A stretch of DNA of 64,000 nt from Jeotgalibacillus haloalkalitolerans (GCF_034427455.1 NZ_JAXQNN010000006.1:1-64000); one strand, 5' to 3'; shown: positions 27,553-37,384, counted from the stretch's first letter. Numbers and translations: made by a program. Notes: a model not told the origin generated them from the sequence alone.

Positions 27553-28722
27553 ATGGGGGTTTCAGCAAGAACTCGTTTTTGGATTTTAGTAGGCATTGTG
27601 GCGATTTCCGGTTTTTCTCAGGGAATGCTGCTGCCGTTAATTGCGATTATTTTTGAGCAGCAGGGTGTTTCTTCTGCAATGAACGGATTTCATGCCACTG
27701 GCATATACATAGGCATTCTGATCGCTTCACCGTTAATGGAGGCTCCACTCAGACGCTTTGGCTATAAACCGATGATTATTGTTGGCGGACTCGTTGTGGG
27801 GCTCTCTTTATTGGCTTTTCCTTTATGGCAGTCCTTCTGGTTCTGGTTTGTGCTCAGACTGCTGATTGGAATTGGGGATAATATGCTGCACTTTTCTACA
27901 CAGACGTGGATAACTTCATTTTCTGAAGCACATCGCCGCGGCAGGAACATTGCTGTGTACGGACTGTTTTTCTCACTCGGTTTTGCGATCGGACCTGCGA
28001 TGAGCTCACTTGTGGAAATCAATCCGACATTACCGTTTATTTTTTCAGGAATTTTAACCTTCATCACGTGGGGATTTGTTTTCTTATTAAGGAATGACTT
28101 TCCCGATCACGGCGGGTCAGAATCCACATCGTTTTTCAGCACGATGAAACGGTTCAGCCAGGTCTGGAAATATGCCTGGGTGGCATTCCTGCCTCCTCTC
28201 AGCTACGGTTTTCTGGAAGCATCCTTACACGGGAACTTTCCAATCTATGCGCTGCGGAGCGGGATAGAGACAAGTGCAATTGCTTATATCCTCCCTGCTT
28301 TTTCGATTGGCGCGATTGTGTTCCAGCTGCCGCTTGGTATGCTGAGTGATAAATATGGACGTCACAGAATTTTGATGAGTGTGTTATTTGCGGGTGCGAT
28401 ATGCTTCGTTCTTGCCGGTCTCGCAGGCTCTTCTCCACTCTGGCTGACGCTTGCATTTTTTATAGCCGGTATGGCAACCGGATCCACATTCTCTCTCGGG
28501 ATCAGTTATATGACAGACCTTTTACCGAAGCACCTGCTCCCTGCAGGAAATATTATGTGCGGCGTCGCGTTCAGTCTGGGCAGTATCGGTGGACCGGCAA
28601 TTGGTGGACTGATCATTGAATTTTTCACAGAAGGATTCTTTTACTTTATTTCTATGCTGCTTGTCACGATTGGCTTATGTCTTGTTGCTTTCTCGCTCCG
28701 CAAAAGGCTGACCGAAAGTTAA
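27553..28722 (+). CDS. Major facilitator superfamily exporter (YfkF-like)
   Basis: About 389 residues with twelve hydrophobic segments. The loop motif MEAPLRRFGYKPMIIVGG and the second-half loop LSDKYGRHRILMS are the MFS signature between helices 2-3 and 8-9. It is probably a drug or metabolite exporter. The position near yfkAB and yfkH suggests B. subtilis YfkF. The start at 27553 follows AGGAG; the frame open to 27478 lacks a ribosome site. Confidence 0.8.
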   Translation: MGVSARTRFWILVGIVAISGFSQGMLLPLIAIIFEQQGVSSAMNGFHATGIYIGILIASPLMEAPLRRFGYKPMIIVGGLVVGLSLLAFPLWQSFWFWFVLRLLIGIGDNMLHFSTQTWITSFSEAHRRGRNIAVYGLFFSLGFAIGPAMSSLVEINPTLPFIFSGILTFITWGFVFLLRNDFPDHGGSESTSFFSTMKRFSQVWKYAWVAFLPPLSYGFLEASLHGNFPIYALRSGIETSAIAYILPAFSIGAIVFQLPLGMLSDKYGRHRILMSVLFAGAICFVLAGLAGSSPLWLTLAFFIAGMATGSTFSLGISYMTDLLPKHLLPAGNIMCGVAFSLGSIGGPAIGGLIIEFFTEGFFYFISMLLVTIGLCLVAFSLRKRLTES

Positions 28723-28800
28723 TATCTACCTGTCTTTTCTTTTAAATGGTATAATAAAAGAAAAGAACTGTTCCCAACTTCATATCAAACGTTTATGCTA

Positions 28801-28824
28801 TGCTGCTGTCCTGTGACAGCAGCA
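28801..28824 (+). terminator. Hairpin downstream of the MFS gene
   Basis: TGCTGCTGT and ACAGCAGCA pair perfectly around CCTGTG. A T-run (CTTTTTAA) follows only after 9 nt, so it may be an imperfect terminator or a structured leader of the next gene. Confidence 0.5.
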
Positions 28825-28894
28825 TTCAGTGCTTTTTAAGGGTATTGATTTCGATTATCTTTCTCAATAAGCATGCGAACGGAGCGTGGTTCTA

Positions 28895-30814
28895 ATGGTG
28901 AAATATACTGAAGCGCTGAACCTTCCTTCAGCTGTCAGAAGCGATCGTCTGAATTTTATAAAAGTGCACTTAGAACTAATCTTGGCTATACTTAGCGGTG
29001 TTTTGATTCTGATTGCATGGTGGCTGATGCATCAGGGTTTACCCACTGCTTCAGCAGGAGTGTATATCTCTGCATATGTGATTGGCGGGTACTTTAAAGC
29101 CGTGGAAGGAGTTAAGCACTCTATAAAAGCAAAGGATTTAAATGTTGAGTTACTGATGATCATCGCTGCACTTGGCGCTGCATGGATCGGTTACTGGACT
29201 GAAGGAGCCATTCTGATTTTTATCTTTGCACTGAGCGGTGCACTTGAAACCTATACAATGAATAAAAGTAAAAACGAGATCTCCTCCCTGCTTGATCTGC
29301 AGCCTCAAGAAGCGTGGAAGCTGGTGGATGGAGAAGAAGTGAAAGTCAACGCTGCAACCCTGCAGCCTGGAGAGCGTATTGCAGTTAAACCAGGCGAGCG
29401 GATTGCTGCTGACGGTGTAATCATCAAAGGACGAACTTCAGTCGATGAAGCTACTTTTACTGGGGAATCAATGCCCGTTGTAAAAGGAATTACCGCTGAA
29501 GTGTTTGCGGGCACTGTTAACCTGACAGGTGCTGTGCAGGTTGAGGTGACCAAGAAAAACACTGAAACCATGTTTCAAAAAATTATTGAGCTTGTTCAAT
29601 CAGCGCAAAGCGAAAAGTCACCTTCCCAGCTGTTTATTGAAAGATTCGAAGGCAAATATGTAAAAGCAGTTCTCATTTTCACATCACTCATGATGTTTAT
29701 ACCGCATTATCTATTGGGCTGGAGCTGGGAAGAAACGTTTTATAGAGCAATGGTTTTACTTGTGGTGGCTTCACCATGTGCACTCGTTGCTTCGATTATG
29801 CCCGCTTCACTCAGCGCGATTTCAAACGGAGCCAGAAAAGGCATTCTCTTTAAGGGCGGCGTTCACCTGGAGAACCTCAATAGCATTAAAGCGATCGCAT
29901 TTGATAAAACCGGTACCCTGACTGAAGGCAAACCAAAAGTGACAAACTGGTTTGTCAGACAGGACTTAGATCACGCAGAGGTCCTGCAAATGACCGCTTC
30001 AATTGAAAAGCAGTCCAATCATCCCCTCGCACAGGCGATTGTTCAGTTCACAGAAAAGACTGTCACAAATGCTGATGTGCAGATGGATACGGTAGAAGAT
30101 GTCACCGGTTTCGGCTTAAAGGCTTCATTTCAAAATGAGACCTGGAGAATCGGCAAGCCTGACTGGTTTAAGGAAGAAAGTATCAGCAAAGAGATTCTGG
30201 AACAGGCAACTCTTCTATCACAAGCAGGAAAAACCATTGTACTGATTGAGAAAAATGAGGAAGTCATTGGACTGATTGCGTTGAAGGATCAGGTCAGACA
30301 GCAGACGATTGAAGCGATCAAGTATTTAAAGTCAGTCGGGATTCATACGGTTATGCTGACCGGGGACAGTACAGGCACAGCACAGACCATTCAAAAAGAA
30401 ACAGGCGTGGACAGTTTTAAAGCAGAGTGTCTGCCTGGTGTAAAAGTTGAGGAAATTAAAAAACTCAAGACACAATTTGGTCAGGTCGCAATGATTGGAG
30501 ACGGAATAAATGATGCGCCTGCCCTCGCAAGTGCTTCCGTTGGTGTAGCAATGGGTGCAGGGTCTGATATCGCGCTTGAAACTGCTGATATTGTCTTAGT
30601 AAAAAATGACCTTCAAAAAATTGCTGAGGCGATCCGGCTTTCTAAAAGGATGAATCGCATCGTTAAGCAGAATATCGTTTTCAGCATCGCGGTTATATTT
30701 ATCCTGATCCTATCTAACTTTTTTCAGGCACTTGACCTTCCACTCGGAGTACTGGGTCATGAAGGAAGTACGATTCTGGTCATCTTGAACGGACTCAGAC
30801 TATTAAGGGGATAA
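28895..30814 (+). CDS. pfeT: P1B-type metal-exporting ATPase (PfeT/ZosA-like)
   Basis: 639 residues. FTGESMPVVKG (actuator), the phosphorylation site AFDKTGTLTEG, TGD and GDGINDAPAL are present. The membrane metal site is SPC in helix 4 rather than CPC, and HEGST occurs in the last helix. These mark the P1B-4 group, which exports Fe(II) or Co(II); B. subtilis PfeT (ZosA) is the model and is PerR-controlled. There is no N-terminal CxxC metal domain. The ATG at 28895 follows GGAG. Only a weak Fur/PerR-like half site is visible upstream. Confidence 0.85.
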   Translation: MVKYTEALNLPSAVRSDRLNFIKVHLELILAILSGVLILIAWWLMHQGLPTASAGVYISAYVIGGYFKAVEGVKHSIKAKDLNVELLMIIAALGAAWIGYWTEGAILIFIFALSGALETYTMNKSKNEISSLLDLQPQEAWKLVDGEEVKVNAATLQPGERIAVKPGERIAADGVIIKGRTSVDEATFTGESMPVVKGITAEVFAGTVNLTGAVQVEVTKKNTETMFQKIIELVQSAQSEKSPSQLFIERFEGKYVKAVLIFTSLMMFIPHYLLGWSWEETFYRAMVLLVVASPCALVASIMPASLSAISNGARKGILFKGGVHLENLNSIKAIAFDKTGTLTEGKPKVTNWFVRQDLDHAEVLQMTASIEKQSNHPLAQAIVQFTEKTVTNADVQMDTVEDVTGFGLKASFQNETWRIGKPDWFKEESISKEILEQATLLSQAGKTIVLIEKNEEVIGLIALKDQVRQQTIEAIKYLKSVGIHTVMLTGDSTGTAQTIQKETGVDSFKAECLPGVKVEEIKKLKTQFGQVAMIGDGINDAPALASASVGVAMGAGSDIALETADIVLVKNDLQKIAEAIRLSKRMNRIVKQNIVFSIAVIFILILSNFFQALDLPLGVLGHEGSTILVILNGLRLLRG

Positions 30815-30815
30815 G

Positions 30816-30853
30816 AAAAGCCTTCCATTCAGAAAGTTGAATGGAAGGCTTTT
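30816..30853. terminator. Terminator after the metal ATPase gene
   Basis: AAAAGCCTTCCATTCA pairs with TGAATGGAAGGCTTTT. Confidence 0.88.
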
Positions 30854-30935
30854 GTCTTTGCCCAGCTTCAGCAGGCAGCCCCTCTCATCACAGCTTATGC
30901 TTGTCGAGGCTGAACGCCTGCTTCTGCTTTTCGAT

Positions 30936-31904
30936 TCAGGATCCTTTCGGAACAAATGGTTTATGACGGCGTTTGGCAGCCATTGTAGCGTTAACCTGGG
31001 CACCCACAAGAATGATAATTCCTGATAGGTACAGCCAGATCATCAGTACAATGATGCCTCCGATACTTCCGTAAGATGCGGAATAATTTCCAAAGTTTCC
31101 TACATAAATTGAGAATAATGAAGATGTTAATAACCAGCCGATTGCAGCAAAAAGTGCCCCCGGGATAACAGAGATGAAACGGATTTTTACGTTTGGTACA
31201 AATGCATATAAGCCCACAAATGCAATAAACAGGACAAATGGCGTAATCGCAAATCTCAGTACCGTCCATATTGTGAGGAACTGATCAGTCAGACCAAACC
31301 ATGAGAAAATCAGTTCTCCAATCTGCTGACCGAAAATCGGAAGCAGCAGAGCAACCACAAAGATTAGTACCATCACGACTGTCCATACAACTGCCATGCC
31401 ACGAGCAATGATAAATGATCTTGTTTCTTCCACTTCGTATGCACCATTAAAAGCTTTCATGATCGCATTCATTCCGTTGGATGCTGACCAGAGAGTACCC
31501 AGAATACCGATTGAAAGCAGCCCTGCACTCTCCCCGGTGGCAACCTCTGAGACTGTTGATTCAATCAGCGCCATCGCGTCTCCAGGCGCAAATTCGCGGA
31601 ACATATCCAAAAGCTGTGCCTGGGTAATATCCAGGTAGGGAAGTAATGCTAATGCAAAAATCAGCAGCGGGAATAATGAAAGCAGAAAGTAGTAGGCCAG
31701 CTGAGCACCGAGTCCTGGTGTATCTGCATCTGTAAAGCGTCTTAATACCGCTTTAACAAAGCCCATAAATGAATCATAATGCCCTTCACGCCCTGCTTTA
31801 TGTACTGCATCAGACATATCTTTAAGGTGTCTGTTTTTCTTTCCTTCCTTCCATTGGCTGCCTTCCTCTCGATCAGGAGCAGGATTGCCTTTTTGAGAAG
31901 TCAT
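30936..31904 (-). CDS. yfkH: YihY/BrkB family membrane protein (YfkH-like)
   Basis: 322 residues with six or seven membrane helices. LGAQLAYYFLLSLFPLLIFA, YGSIGGIIVLMIWLYLSG and the final VGAQVNATM are characteristic of the YihY/UPF0761 family, once misnamed RNase BN. Function is unknown, possibly transport. The start at 31904 follows AGGAGG. It is the last of three same-strand genes (yfkJ-like, ytxH-like, yfkH) that keep the B. subtilis order yfkJ-yfkI-yfkH. Confidence 0.87.
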   Translation of the reverse strand: MTSQKGNPAPDREEGSQWKEGKKNRHLKDMSDAVHKAGREGHYDSFMGFVKAVLRRFTDADTPGLGAQLAYYFLLSLFPLLIFALALLPYLDITQAQLLDMFREFAPGDAMALIESTVSEVATGESAGLLSIGILGTLWSASNGMNAIMKAFNGAYEVEETRSFIIARGMAVVWTVVMVLIFVVALLLPIFGQQIGELIFSWFGLTDQFLTIWTVLRFAITPFVLFIAFVGLYAFVPNVKIRFISVIPGALFAAIGWLLTSSLFSIYVGNFGNYSASYGSIGGIIVLMIWLYLSGIIILVGAQVNATMAAKRRHKPFVPKGS

Positions 31905-31927
31905 TCCATCCCTCCTTGTATCATATT

Positions 31928-32311
31928 TCACATCGTCTTTTTTTCCGGCAGCCCGCCAGCTCCTCCGGAAGGCATTGGACTATTTGGTGTCTGATCTTCT
32001 TCTGTAAAAGCCTCTTTTGTTTCCTGGACCGTCTCTTTCAGCTCAGGTGCCAGGGACTTCACTTCTTCATATTTTTCAGACAGAAATGCAATGTCTTCCT
32101 GAATCTTCTCTGCAATTTCTCTCCACTCATCTGCTTTTTGTGAAGCTCTGTCAGCCAGCTCCTGCGGGTTTCTTGAGTAATAAGAGATAGAGTGCTTCGT
32201 ATTGGATAGTGCCTGGGCAGTTCTTTTTCTTGTAGAAGGATCCAGCATACTTAAAATCCCTCCTGCAACTGCTCCAATAATGATTCCTGCCGGTAACTTG
32301 TTTTTTGCCAT
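31928..32311 (-). CDS. YtxH-domain protein (YfkI-like)
   Basis: 127 residues. A short hydrophobic stretch near the N-terminus (LPAGIIIGAVAGGILSML) is followed by DPSTRKR, the YtxH domain pattern, then a long charged helix and a disordered tail with GGAGG. Such proteins are membrane-associated, often stress-related, with unknown molecular role. GGAGG precedes the ATG. It sits 23 nt upstream of the yfkH start. Confidence 0.78.
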   Translation of the reverse strand: MAKNKLPAGIIIGAVAGGILSMLDPSTRKRTAQALSNTKHSISYYSRNPQELADRASQKADEWREIAEKIQEDIAFLSEKYEEVKSLAPELKETVQETKEAFTEEDQTPNSPMPSGGAGGLPEKKTM

Positions 32312-32331
32312 GTGATTTCCTCCAATTTGTT

Positions 32332-32766
32332 TTACAGTTTTGCAGCCAGTTCAACACTTTTCTGTTGCAGGTCTTTTATTACTTCAGCTGTCTGATCATT
32401 ATGCAGCATATATTCAAGGTCTTCCATAGACCTGCCGCTGAGTTCTGATGCACGAATGATCACATGCTTTTTTTCAGACGCTTTCAGCAGATGTGTTAAT
32501 GATTCTTCTGCCTGACTGATTAGTACAATGACATCTGCCTGTTCAAGGTCACTCCGCTGCAGCTGTTCTGTCTTCAGTGTTCCCATTTCGCTGTGGAGCC
32601 CTTTAATTCCTTCAAAAGAATATTCGGACATTTCAGTGCTGCTCCATGTGAAGGTGCCTCTCACAACTGGCTGGATGCCTTCCGAGGAACTTTTTTCCAA
32701 TTCTCCAGCAAGCAGTGTACAACTTGACAACTGTTTCTGTACAAGGAATAATACAGTCTTCATCAT
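32332..32766 (-). CDS. Low-molecular-weight phosphatase-like protein, active site absent
   Basis: 144 residues. Position and the C-terminal half (LKTEQLQRSDLEQADVIVLI, then SVELAAKL) fit the low-molecular-weight tyrosine phosphatase YfkJ/YwlE fold. However, the P-loop that should read Cx5RS after a hydrophobic strand reads LFLVQKQLSSCTLLAG. The catalytic cysteine, arginine and late Asp-Pro acid are all missing. It is probably a non-catalytic relative. The start is ATG 32766 or the adjacent 32763 after AAGGAG. An unrelated Rossmann-like fold cannot be excluded. Confidence 0.55.
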   Translation of the reverse strand: MMKTVLFLVQKQLSSCTLLAGELEKSSSEGIQPVVRGTFTWSSTEMSEYSFEGIKGLHSEMGTLKTEQLQRSDLEQADVIVLISQAEESLTHLLKASEKKHVIIRASELSGRSMEDLEYMLHNDQTAEVIKDLQQKSVELAAKL

Positions 32767-32953
32767 CTCTCTCCTTATACGGAATATGGTTTACTATTTC
32801 CTTAGGTCTTTTGTTTGAAACCTTTTCAGCGGCAGCAAATTAAAAAAACCTTGACAATCAGGGGTGAATTTTCGGAATATTTAATGTAAGGCATACATAT
32901 TTTCTTCATATTTAATATCTATGACCTGAAAACAGAAAAAAGGGGGAAATTAG

Positions 32954-34312
32954 ATGCAAGGTTTAACAGATCTTCTGAATCAAATCAGTGGGCTGGTATG
33001 GGGACCGCCGCTACTCATTCTGTTAGTCGGAACAGGTATTTACCTGACATTCCGTCTTGGAATGGTGCAGTTCGCGTTAACCGGCTATTCACTCAAGCTG
33101 GCTTTTTCCCGTAATCAGGACAAAAAGTCCAAGGGTGATATTTCTCACTTCCAGTCTTTAATGACTGCAATGGCTGCAACGGTTGGTACCGGTAATATTG
33201 TCGGTGTTGCAACAGCTGTTGTGCTTGGGGGACCAGGTGCGATTTTCTGGATGTGGCTGTCGGCCATTTTCGGTATGGCAACCAAGTATGCTGAGGCTGT
33301 ACTTGCTGTTAAGTACCGCGTACAGGATGAGGACGGCGAAATGTCCGGTGGTCCGATGTATTACCTTGAACGCGGATTAAAGCAAAAATGGCTTGGTGTT
33401 TTATTTGCATTATTTGGTGCAATTGCTGCTTTTGGTATTGGTAACATGGTACAGTCGAATTCTGTATCAGATGTTGTAAACGATACATTTGCTATTCCAA
33501 CATGGGTAACAGGTATTGCACTGACGATCTTTACTGCACTTGTTATTCTTGGCGGTATTAAGAGTATCGGTAAAGTAACATCTATTTTCGTTCCTTTTAT
33601 GGCAGCATTTTATCTTTTAGCAGGACTTATTGTAATGATTTTAAATATTGATTTAGTACCTTCTGCATTTGCAACAATCTTCTCACTGGCATTTGGTAAT
33701 GAAGCAATCGCTGGTGGTGTCATTGGTGCGATTATCCGTTATGGTGTTGCCCGTGGGGTATTCTCGAATGAAGCAGGTCTCGGATCTGCACCAATCGCTG
33801 CAGCTGCTGCGAAAACGGATATGCCTGGCCGTCAGGGTCTTGTATCCATGACTCAGGTTCTGATTGACACATTAATCATCTGTTCAATCACAGGTGTAAC
33901 AATTGTTATGGCTGGTCTTTATGAAGGCGGAGATCTTCAGGGTGGTGCATTGACTTCAGCATCATTTGAGTATTTCCTTGGTCCTGTTGGTCCAATCCTT
34001 GTAACAATAGGATTAATTTTCTTTGCTTCTTCTACAATTATCGGCTGGTCGTATTATGGAGAGAAGTGCTTCCAGTACCTTGTAGGAACAAAGAAATTCA
34101 ACATTTATTATCGTCTGCTGTTTGTAATTGCAGTAATGGTCGGTTCTGTTGCAGCACTTGATGTTGTGTGGGCCTTCTCTGATGTGATGAACGGCTTAAT
34201 GGCCTTCCCTAACTTAATTGGTCTTCTTGGTCTGTCAGGCGTAGTTGCTTATGAGACGAAGCGGATCCGCGAGAAGATTAAGGAAGAAAAAGCTGCAGAC
34301 AAAGCCGCTTAA
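32954..34312 (+). CDS. alsT: Sodium:amino-acid symporter, AGCS/AlsT family
   Basis: 452 residues, about ten membrane helices. ATVGTGNIVGVATAVVLGGP, GGPMYYLERGLKQKW and FSNEAGLGSAPIAAAAAKT are the AGCS signatures for Na+ and substrate binding. The usual substrates are alanine, glycine or glutamine. AAGGGGG precedes the ATG. A TTGACA motif lies about 100 bp upstream. A second family member lies at 38583-39962. Confidence 0.88.
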   Translation: MQGLTDLLNQISGLVWGPPLLILLVGTGIYLTFRLGMVQFALTGYSLKLAFSRNQDKKSKGDISHFQSLMTAMAATVGTGNIVGVATAVVLGGPGAIFWMWLSAIFGMATKYAEAVLAVKYRVQDEDGEMSGGPMYYLERGLKQKWLGVLFALFGAIAAFGIGNMVQSNSVSDVVNDTFAIPTWVTGIALTIFTALVILGGIKSIGKVTSIFVPFMAAFYLLAGLIVMILNIDLVPSAFATIFSLAFGNEAIAGGVIGAIIRYGVARGVFSNEAGLGSAPIAAAAAKTDMPGRQGLVSMTQVLIDTLIICSITGVTIVMAGLYEGGDLQGGALTSASFEYFLGPVGPILVTIGLIFFASSTIIGWSYYGEKCFQYLVGTKKFNIYYRLLFVIAVMVGSVAALDVVWAFSDVMNGLMAFPNLIGLLGLSGVVAYETKRIREKIKEEKAADKAA

Positions 34313-34376
34313 TGCTTATTGACAGATCCTTTGAAGCATGGAAAGATTGTATTTAGCAAAGAAAGGACTGATCAAT

Positions 34377-34601
34377 TTGGATTTAACAGTACAGAGCACT
34401 GAGAATGCTGAATATATGGTTGAAAAGATTAAAGACCGTTTGCGTATTGTAAACGCAGGAGCGCTGAAGGTATCTGCTTTTGATGAAGAGCAGTATGAAG
34501 AACTTCACTCTCTCTATACAATGGTGATGAAAAGAGACTCATTCAGTCCAAGTGAAATGCAGGCAATTGCTGAAGAGCTCGGCAGTCTGCGTAAAGCTTA
34601 G
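34377..34601 (+). CDS. yfkK: UPF0435 protein YfkK
   Basis: 74 residues. [34 protein letters not shown] and [18 protein letters not shown] match UPF0435/DUF1128, a small family of unknown function. I place the start at TTG 34377, 8 nt after AAAGGA; the ATG at 34338 has no ribosome site and would make it longer than relatives. It lies 64 nt after alsT. Confidence 0.82.
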   Translation: MDLTVQSTENAEYMVEKIKDRLRIVNAGALKVSAFDEEQYEELHSLYTMVMKRDSFSPSEMQAIAEELGSLRKA

Positions 34602-34622
34602 GAAATACGGATGAACTGGAAA

Positions 34623-34793
34623 GAGGCTGGGACATAAAAATGTCTCAGCCTCTTAATCGTTTCGCTGCGCTTCAGGCGGACGCTTTCCGGACGGTGGTTG
34701 CTGAGCCTCCTCACCTTCGGTTCCGGGGTCTCAGCTTCCCACTAATCGTCCCGGAGTCGCCGCCTTACGCTCCGCTACACTAAGTTTGCAATT
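34623..34793 (+). repeat. Composite hairpin plus palindromic repeat, copy 10
   Basis: GAGGCTGGGACAT pairs with ATGTCTCAGCCTC around AAAA (34623-34652). The repeat 34658-34793 keeps GGCGGACGCTTTCCGGACG and CGTCCCGGAGTCGCCGCC. It follows yfkK. Confidence 0.88.
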
Positions 34794-34860
34794 TAAATTT
34801 TATTCTATTAAAAAAATTATATAATTCTCTTTTTATTCATTATTTTTGAATCCAAAAAAG

Positions 34861-36636
34861 CTAAGATGCTTTTTCTTCCGCTTCATCCTGAACCTCTTCT
34901 GAATCGATAAGCATTTTTTCAGCCTCTGCTGCTGTTTCATGAGCTTCCCCGGCTGCTTCGACCCTGAACATGCCAATACGGTCTCTGAGGTCTCTGGCAT
35001 CGTTTATAAGCCCTCTGGATGACTCATATACATTCTCCATCGTTGAGCTCGATTCCTCTGCACTCGCACTTGTCTGCTCAATTCCCGCAGCAGATTCTTC
35101 AGAGACGGAAGCAATTTGTTCGATCTCCTGATGCATCTCTTCGGATGCGTTGACAATTTCGTAAAGTGAAGCGGCAATGACTTTCATTTGTTCTGAAACT
35201 GCATTGATCTGTACATCGATGTCAGTGAATGAATTTGAGGTTACTTCCATCTGACTCACTCCTTCACTCACCATTCCGTATCCTTCCTGAAGCACAGCAA
35301 CTGTTTCTTTTGATTCTTTCTGAATTGAACCAATGATGCCGGTAATATCAGCGATTGATGCAGACACCTGCACAGCAAGCTTTCTCACTTCATCTGCAAC
35401 AACTGCAAATCCTTTTCCATGCTCTCCTGCCCTTGCTGCTTCAATCGCTGCGTTTAATGAAAGCAGGTTTGTCTGATCAGCAATCTCCTGAATGACCTGG
35501 ACAAGTTTTGAAATATTCTGTGCCTGATGATCCAGACCGTTAACGCGTTCCATTGCCTGTTTGAAGCTTGTATTGATCTGATTGACAGTTTGAATTGTTT
35601 TATTCATTTTCACATTGCCATCACGGGATAGCAGCAGCATATGATCTGCTTTTTCCTGAGCGGATGTTCCCTGATCAGCAGAGCTTTTGATCACGGTGAT
35701 AAATCCATTCATTTTTTCACTTAAAGAAGATGAGGATTCTGCCTGGGCACCTGCTCCATCGGCAAGCTCATTCATCGTTACTGCGATCTGACGGCTACCT
35801 TCCTTTACTTCTTCAGCACTTTCTGACAACTGATTTCCCTTCTCCAGTACTGAAGCAGAAATACCGGCTACGCCTCCTACCAGCTCTCTCAGCTGTTCAT
35901 TCATTTCATTTACTGCATGAACAAGCTGTCCAACCTCATCTTTACTTTTTGTCTTTAAAGCCTCAGATGGCAGACTGCCACAGGAAATCGCTTTCATTCT
36001 TTTCGTTACCATCGCAATTGGTTTTGTAATGTGACCTGCTATAATCATACTGATTAAAATCGCAAGGATGATGACAACGCCACTGATCGTCAGTACAGTC
36101 AGAATCGTCTGTTCACCATTATTGATGATTGTCCCGCCTGCTTCATCCACTTCAGCCTCTCTGGCAGTGGAAATTTGTTCAAGGCTGTCCATGATGCCTC
36201 TTGCAGTCGGTTCATAGTTCGATCTGAATAATACTCTCGACTCCTCTTCCCTGCCATTATCATACATAGAAAAGACTCTCTCATTTACGCCTTCCTGCCA
36301 GACTCTTGTAATCGTAAGAACTGATTTCATTTCTTTACTTACATCATAATTCTGCAGCGTCTCTGCAAATTCATCATTCTGAACTGATAATTCATCAAAC
36401 TTTTCTCTGTAATCAGGTTCCCCATATAAGAGATATCCACGTGTTAAAGCAATCTGCTGAGACACGTTAAATCTCATTTCCTGATCGATTGATAACAGGA
36501 CAAGCTCTTCTTCAAGAAGATTTTGTGTCTCCTGATTAATGTTTGTAATTGAATAGATATTAAAAGCTGCCAATCCCCCAATAAAAACAATTAATACAAA
36601 AAACCCCGATAACAGCTTCCATTTTAATTTCTTCAT
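34861..36636 (-). CDS. Methyl-accepting chemotaxis protein (4-helix sensor)
   Basis: 591 residues. The first membrane helix is at about 10-29, an external helical domain of about 155 residues follows, the second helix is near 185-207, then HAMP ([18 protein letters not shown]). The signalling hairpin tip is [20 protein letters not shown]. It binds CheA/CheW at cell poles; the ligand is unknown. The external part has the four-helix-bundle look ([20 protein letters not shown]). GGGGGAG precedes the ATG. A sigma-D-like promoter lies upstream. Confidence 0.9.
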   Translation of the reverse strand: MKKLKWKLLSGFFVLIVFIGGLAAFNIYSITNINQETQNLLEEELVLLSIDQEMRFNVSQQIALTRGYLLYGEPDYREKFDELSVQNDEFAETLQNYDVSKEMKSVLTITRVWQEGVNERVFSMYDNGREEESRVLFRSNYEPTARGIMDSLEQISTAREAEVDEAGGTIINNGEQTILTVLTISGVVIILAILISMIIAGHITKPIAMVTKRMKAISCGSLPSEALKTKSKDEVGQLVHAVNEMNEQLRELVGGVAGISASVLEKGNQLSESAEEVKEGSRQIAVTMNELADGAGAQAESSSSLSEKMNGFITVIKSSADQGTSAQEKADHMLLLSRDGNVKMNKTIQTVNQINTSFKQAMERVNGLDHQAQNISKLVQVIQEIADQTNLLSLNAAIEAARAGEHGKGFAVVADEVRKLAVQVSASIADITGIIGSIQKESKETVAVLQEGYGMVSEGVSQMEVTSNSFTDIDVQINAVSEQMKVIAASLYEIVNASEEMHQEIEQIASVSEESAAGIEQTSASAEESSSTMENVYESSRGLINDARDLRDRIGMFRVEAAGEAHETAAEAEKMLIDSEEVQDEAEEKAS

Positions 36637-36688
36637 CCATGCTCCCCCTACTAACCTGATCTGATAGAACTAATATCATTTTATATGT

Positions 36689-36715
36689 ATATCGACCTAA
36701 TGATTGAGTTTTTGA
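36689..36715 (-). promoter_or_regulatory. Sigma-D-like promoter of the chemoreceptor gene
   Basis: On the minus strand TCAA (36712-36715), 15 bp, then GTCGATAT (36689-36696), seven of eight bases of the GCCGATAT consensus. Confidence 0.6.
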
Positions 36716-36754
36716 GTGCGCTTTCAAATTTTTTATCATGATACTTTGTAAAAT

Positions 36755-36788
36755 TAGCTGATGATTTTCGCTCAAGGGGGCCGCTTCA
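36755..36788 (+). repeat. Fragment of the palindromic repeat (left arm only)
   Basis: AGCTGATGATTTTCGCTCAA followed by GGGGGCCGCTT matches the left arm of the copies at 9774 and 58149. Nothing of the centre or right arm follows. Confidence 0.65.
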
Positions 36789-36835
36789 TTCACCAGATGC
36801 GCAAAAACAATAATGGACTTTATAAAACGTAAAAT

Positions 36836-36865
36836 AAAAACAGGTCCTGAGATCAGGACCTGTTT
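36836..36865 (-). terminator. Terminator after yfkM
   Basis: AACAGGTCCTGA and TCAGGACCTGTT pair perfectly; an A-run precedes on the plus strand. Confidence 0.87.
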
Positions 36866-36874
36866 CAAATTCTT

Positions 36875-37384
36875 TTATAATAGTTTCAATGATTCTCTGA
36901 TAAATGCAGGAATATCATCAGGGTCACGACTGGTGACAAGCTGATTGCCGCATACGACAACCTCTTCATCGTGATACTCTGCTCCTGCATATTCCATATC
37001 AACCTTAATGGATTTGAAACCGGTCGCTTTTCGGCCTTCAAGCGTTTTTGCTGTGATGAGCAGCTGAGGACCGTGACAAATTGTCAGTACAGGCTTACCG
37101 CTGTCCATAAATTCTTTCGCAAACTCGACAAAGCGGTCATCACCTCTCAGCAGATCCGGAGAAAATCCTCCCGGAATAAAGAGTGCATCATAGTCACCCG
37201 GGCTGACATCATCAATTGACTTGTCAATCGTTACAGTTGCATCTCCCTGTTTTCCTTTGACGGTATTTCCCGATTCTTTTTCAATTGTATCGACTTCATG
37301 TCCTTCTTTTTTAAATGCTTCTGCCGGATCAGTATATTCCACGTCTTCAAATTGATCAGTTAATAAAGTTGCAATCTTTGCCAT
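36875..37384 (-). CDS. yfkM: DJ-1/PfpI family stress protein YfkM
   Basis: 169 residues. ICHGPQLLITA has the nucleophile-elbow cysteine followed by His, and the fold starts with KIATLLTDQFEDVEYTDP carrying the conserved Glu. It matches B. subtilis general stress protein 18 (YfkM). Members act as deglycases, chaperones or proteases; the activity here is not known. AAGGAGATG lies just before the ATG. A weak sigma-B-like promoter is visible upstream, as expected for a general stress gene. Confidence 0.87.
   Translation of the reverse strand: MAKIATLLTDQFEDVEYTDPAEAFKKEGHEVDTIEKESGNTVKGKQGDATVTIDKSIDDVSPGDYDALFIPGGFSPDLLRGDDRFVEFAKEFMDSGKPVLTICHGPQLLITAKTLEGRKATGFKSIKVDMEYAGAEYHDEEVVVCGNQLVTSRDPDDIPAFIRESLKLL

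Noticed and set aside
28740-28760. PerR box upstream of pfeT near GGTATAATAAAAG
   Set aside because: Only about half of the specified bases match; more likely a simple -10 element.
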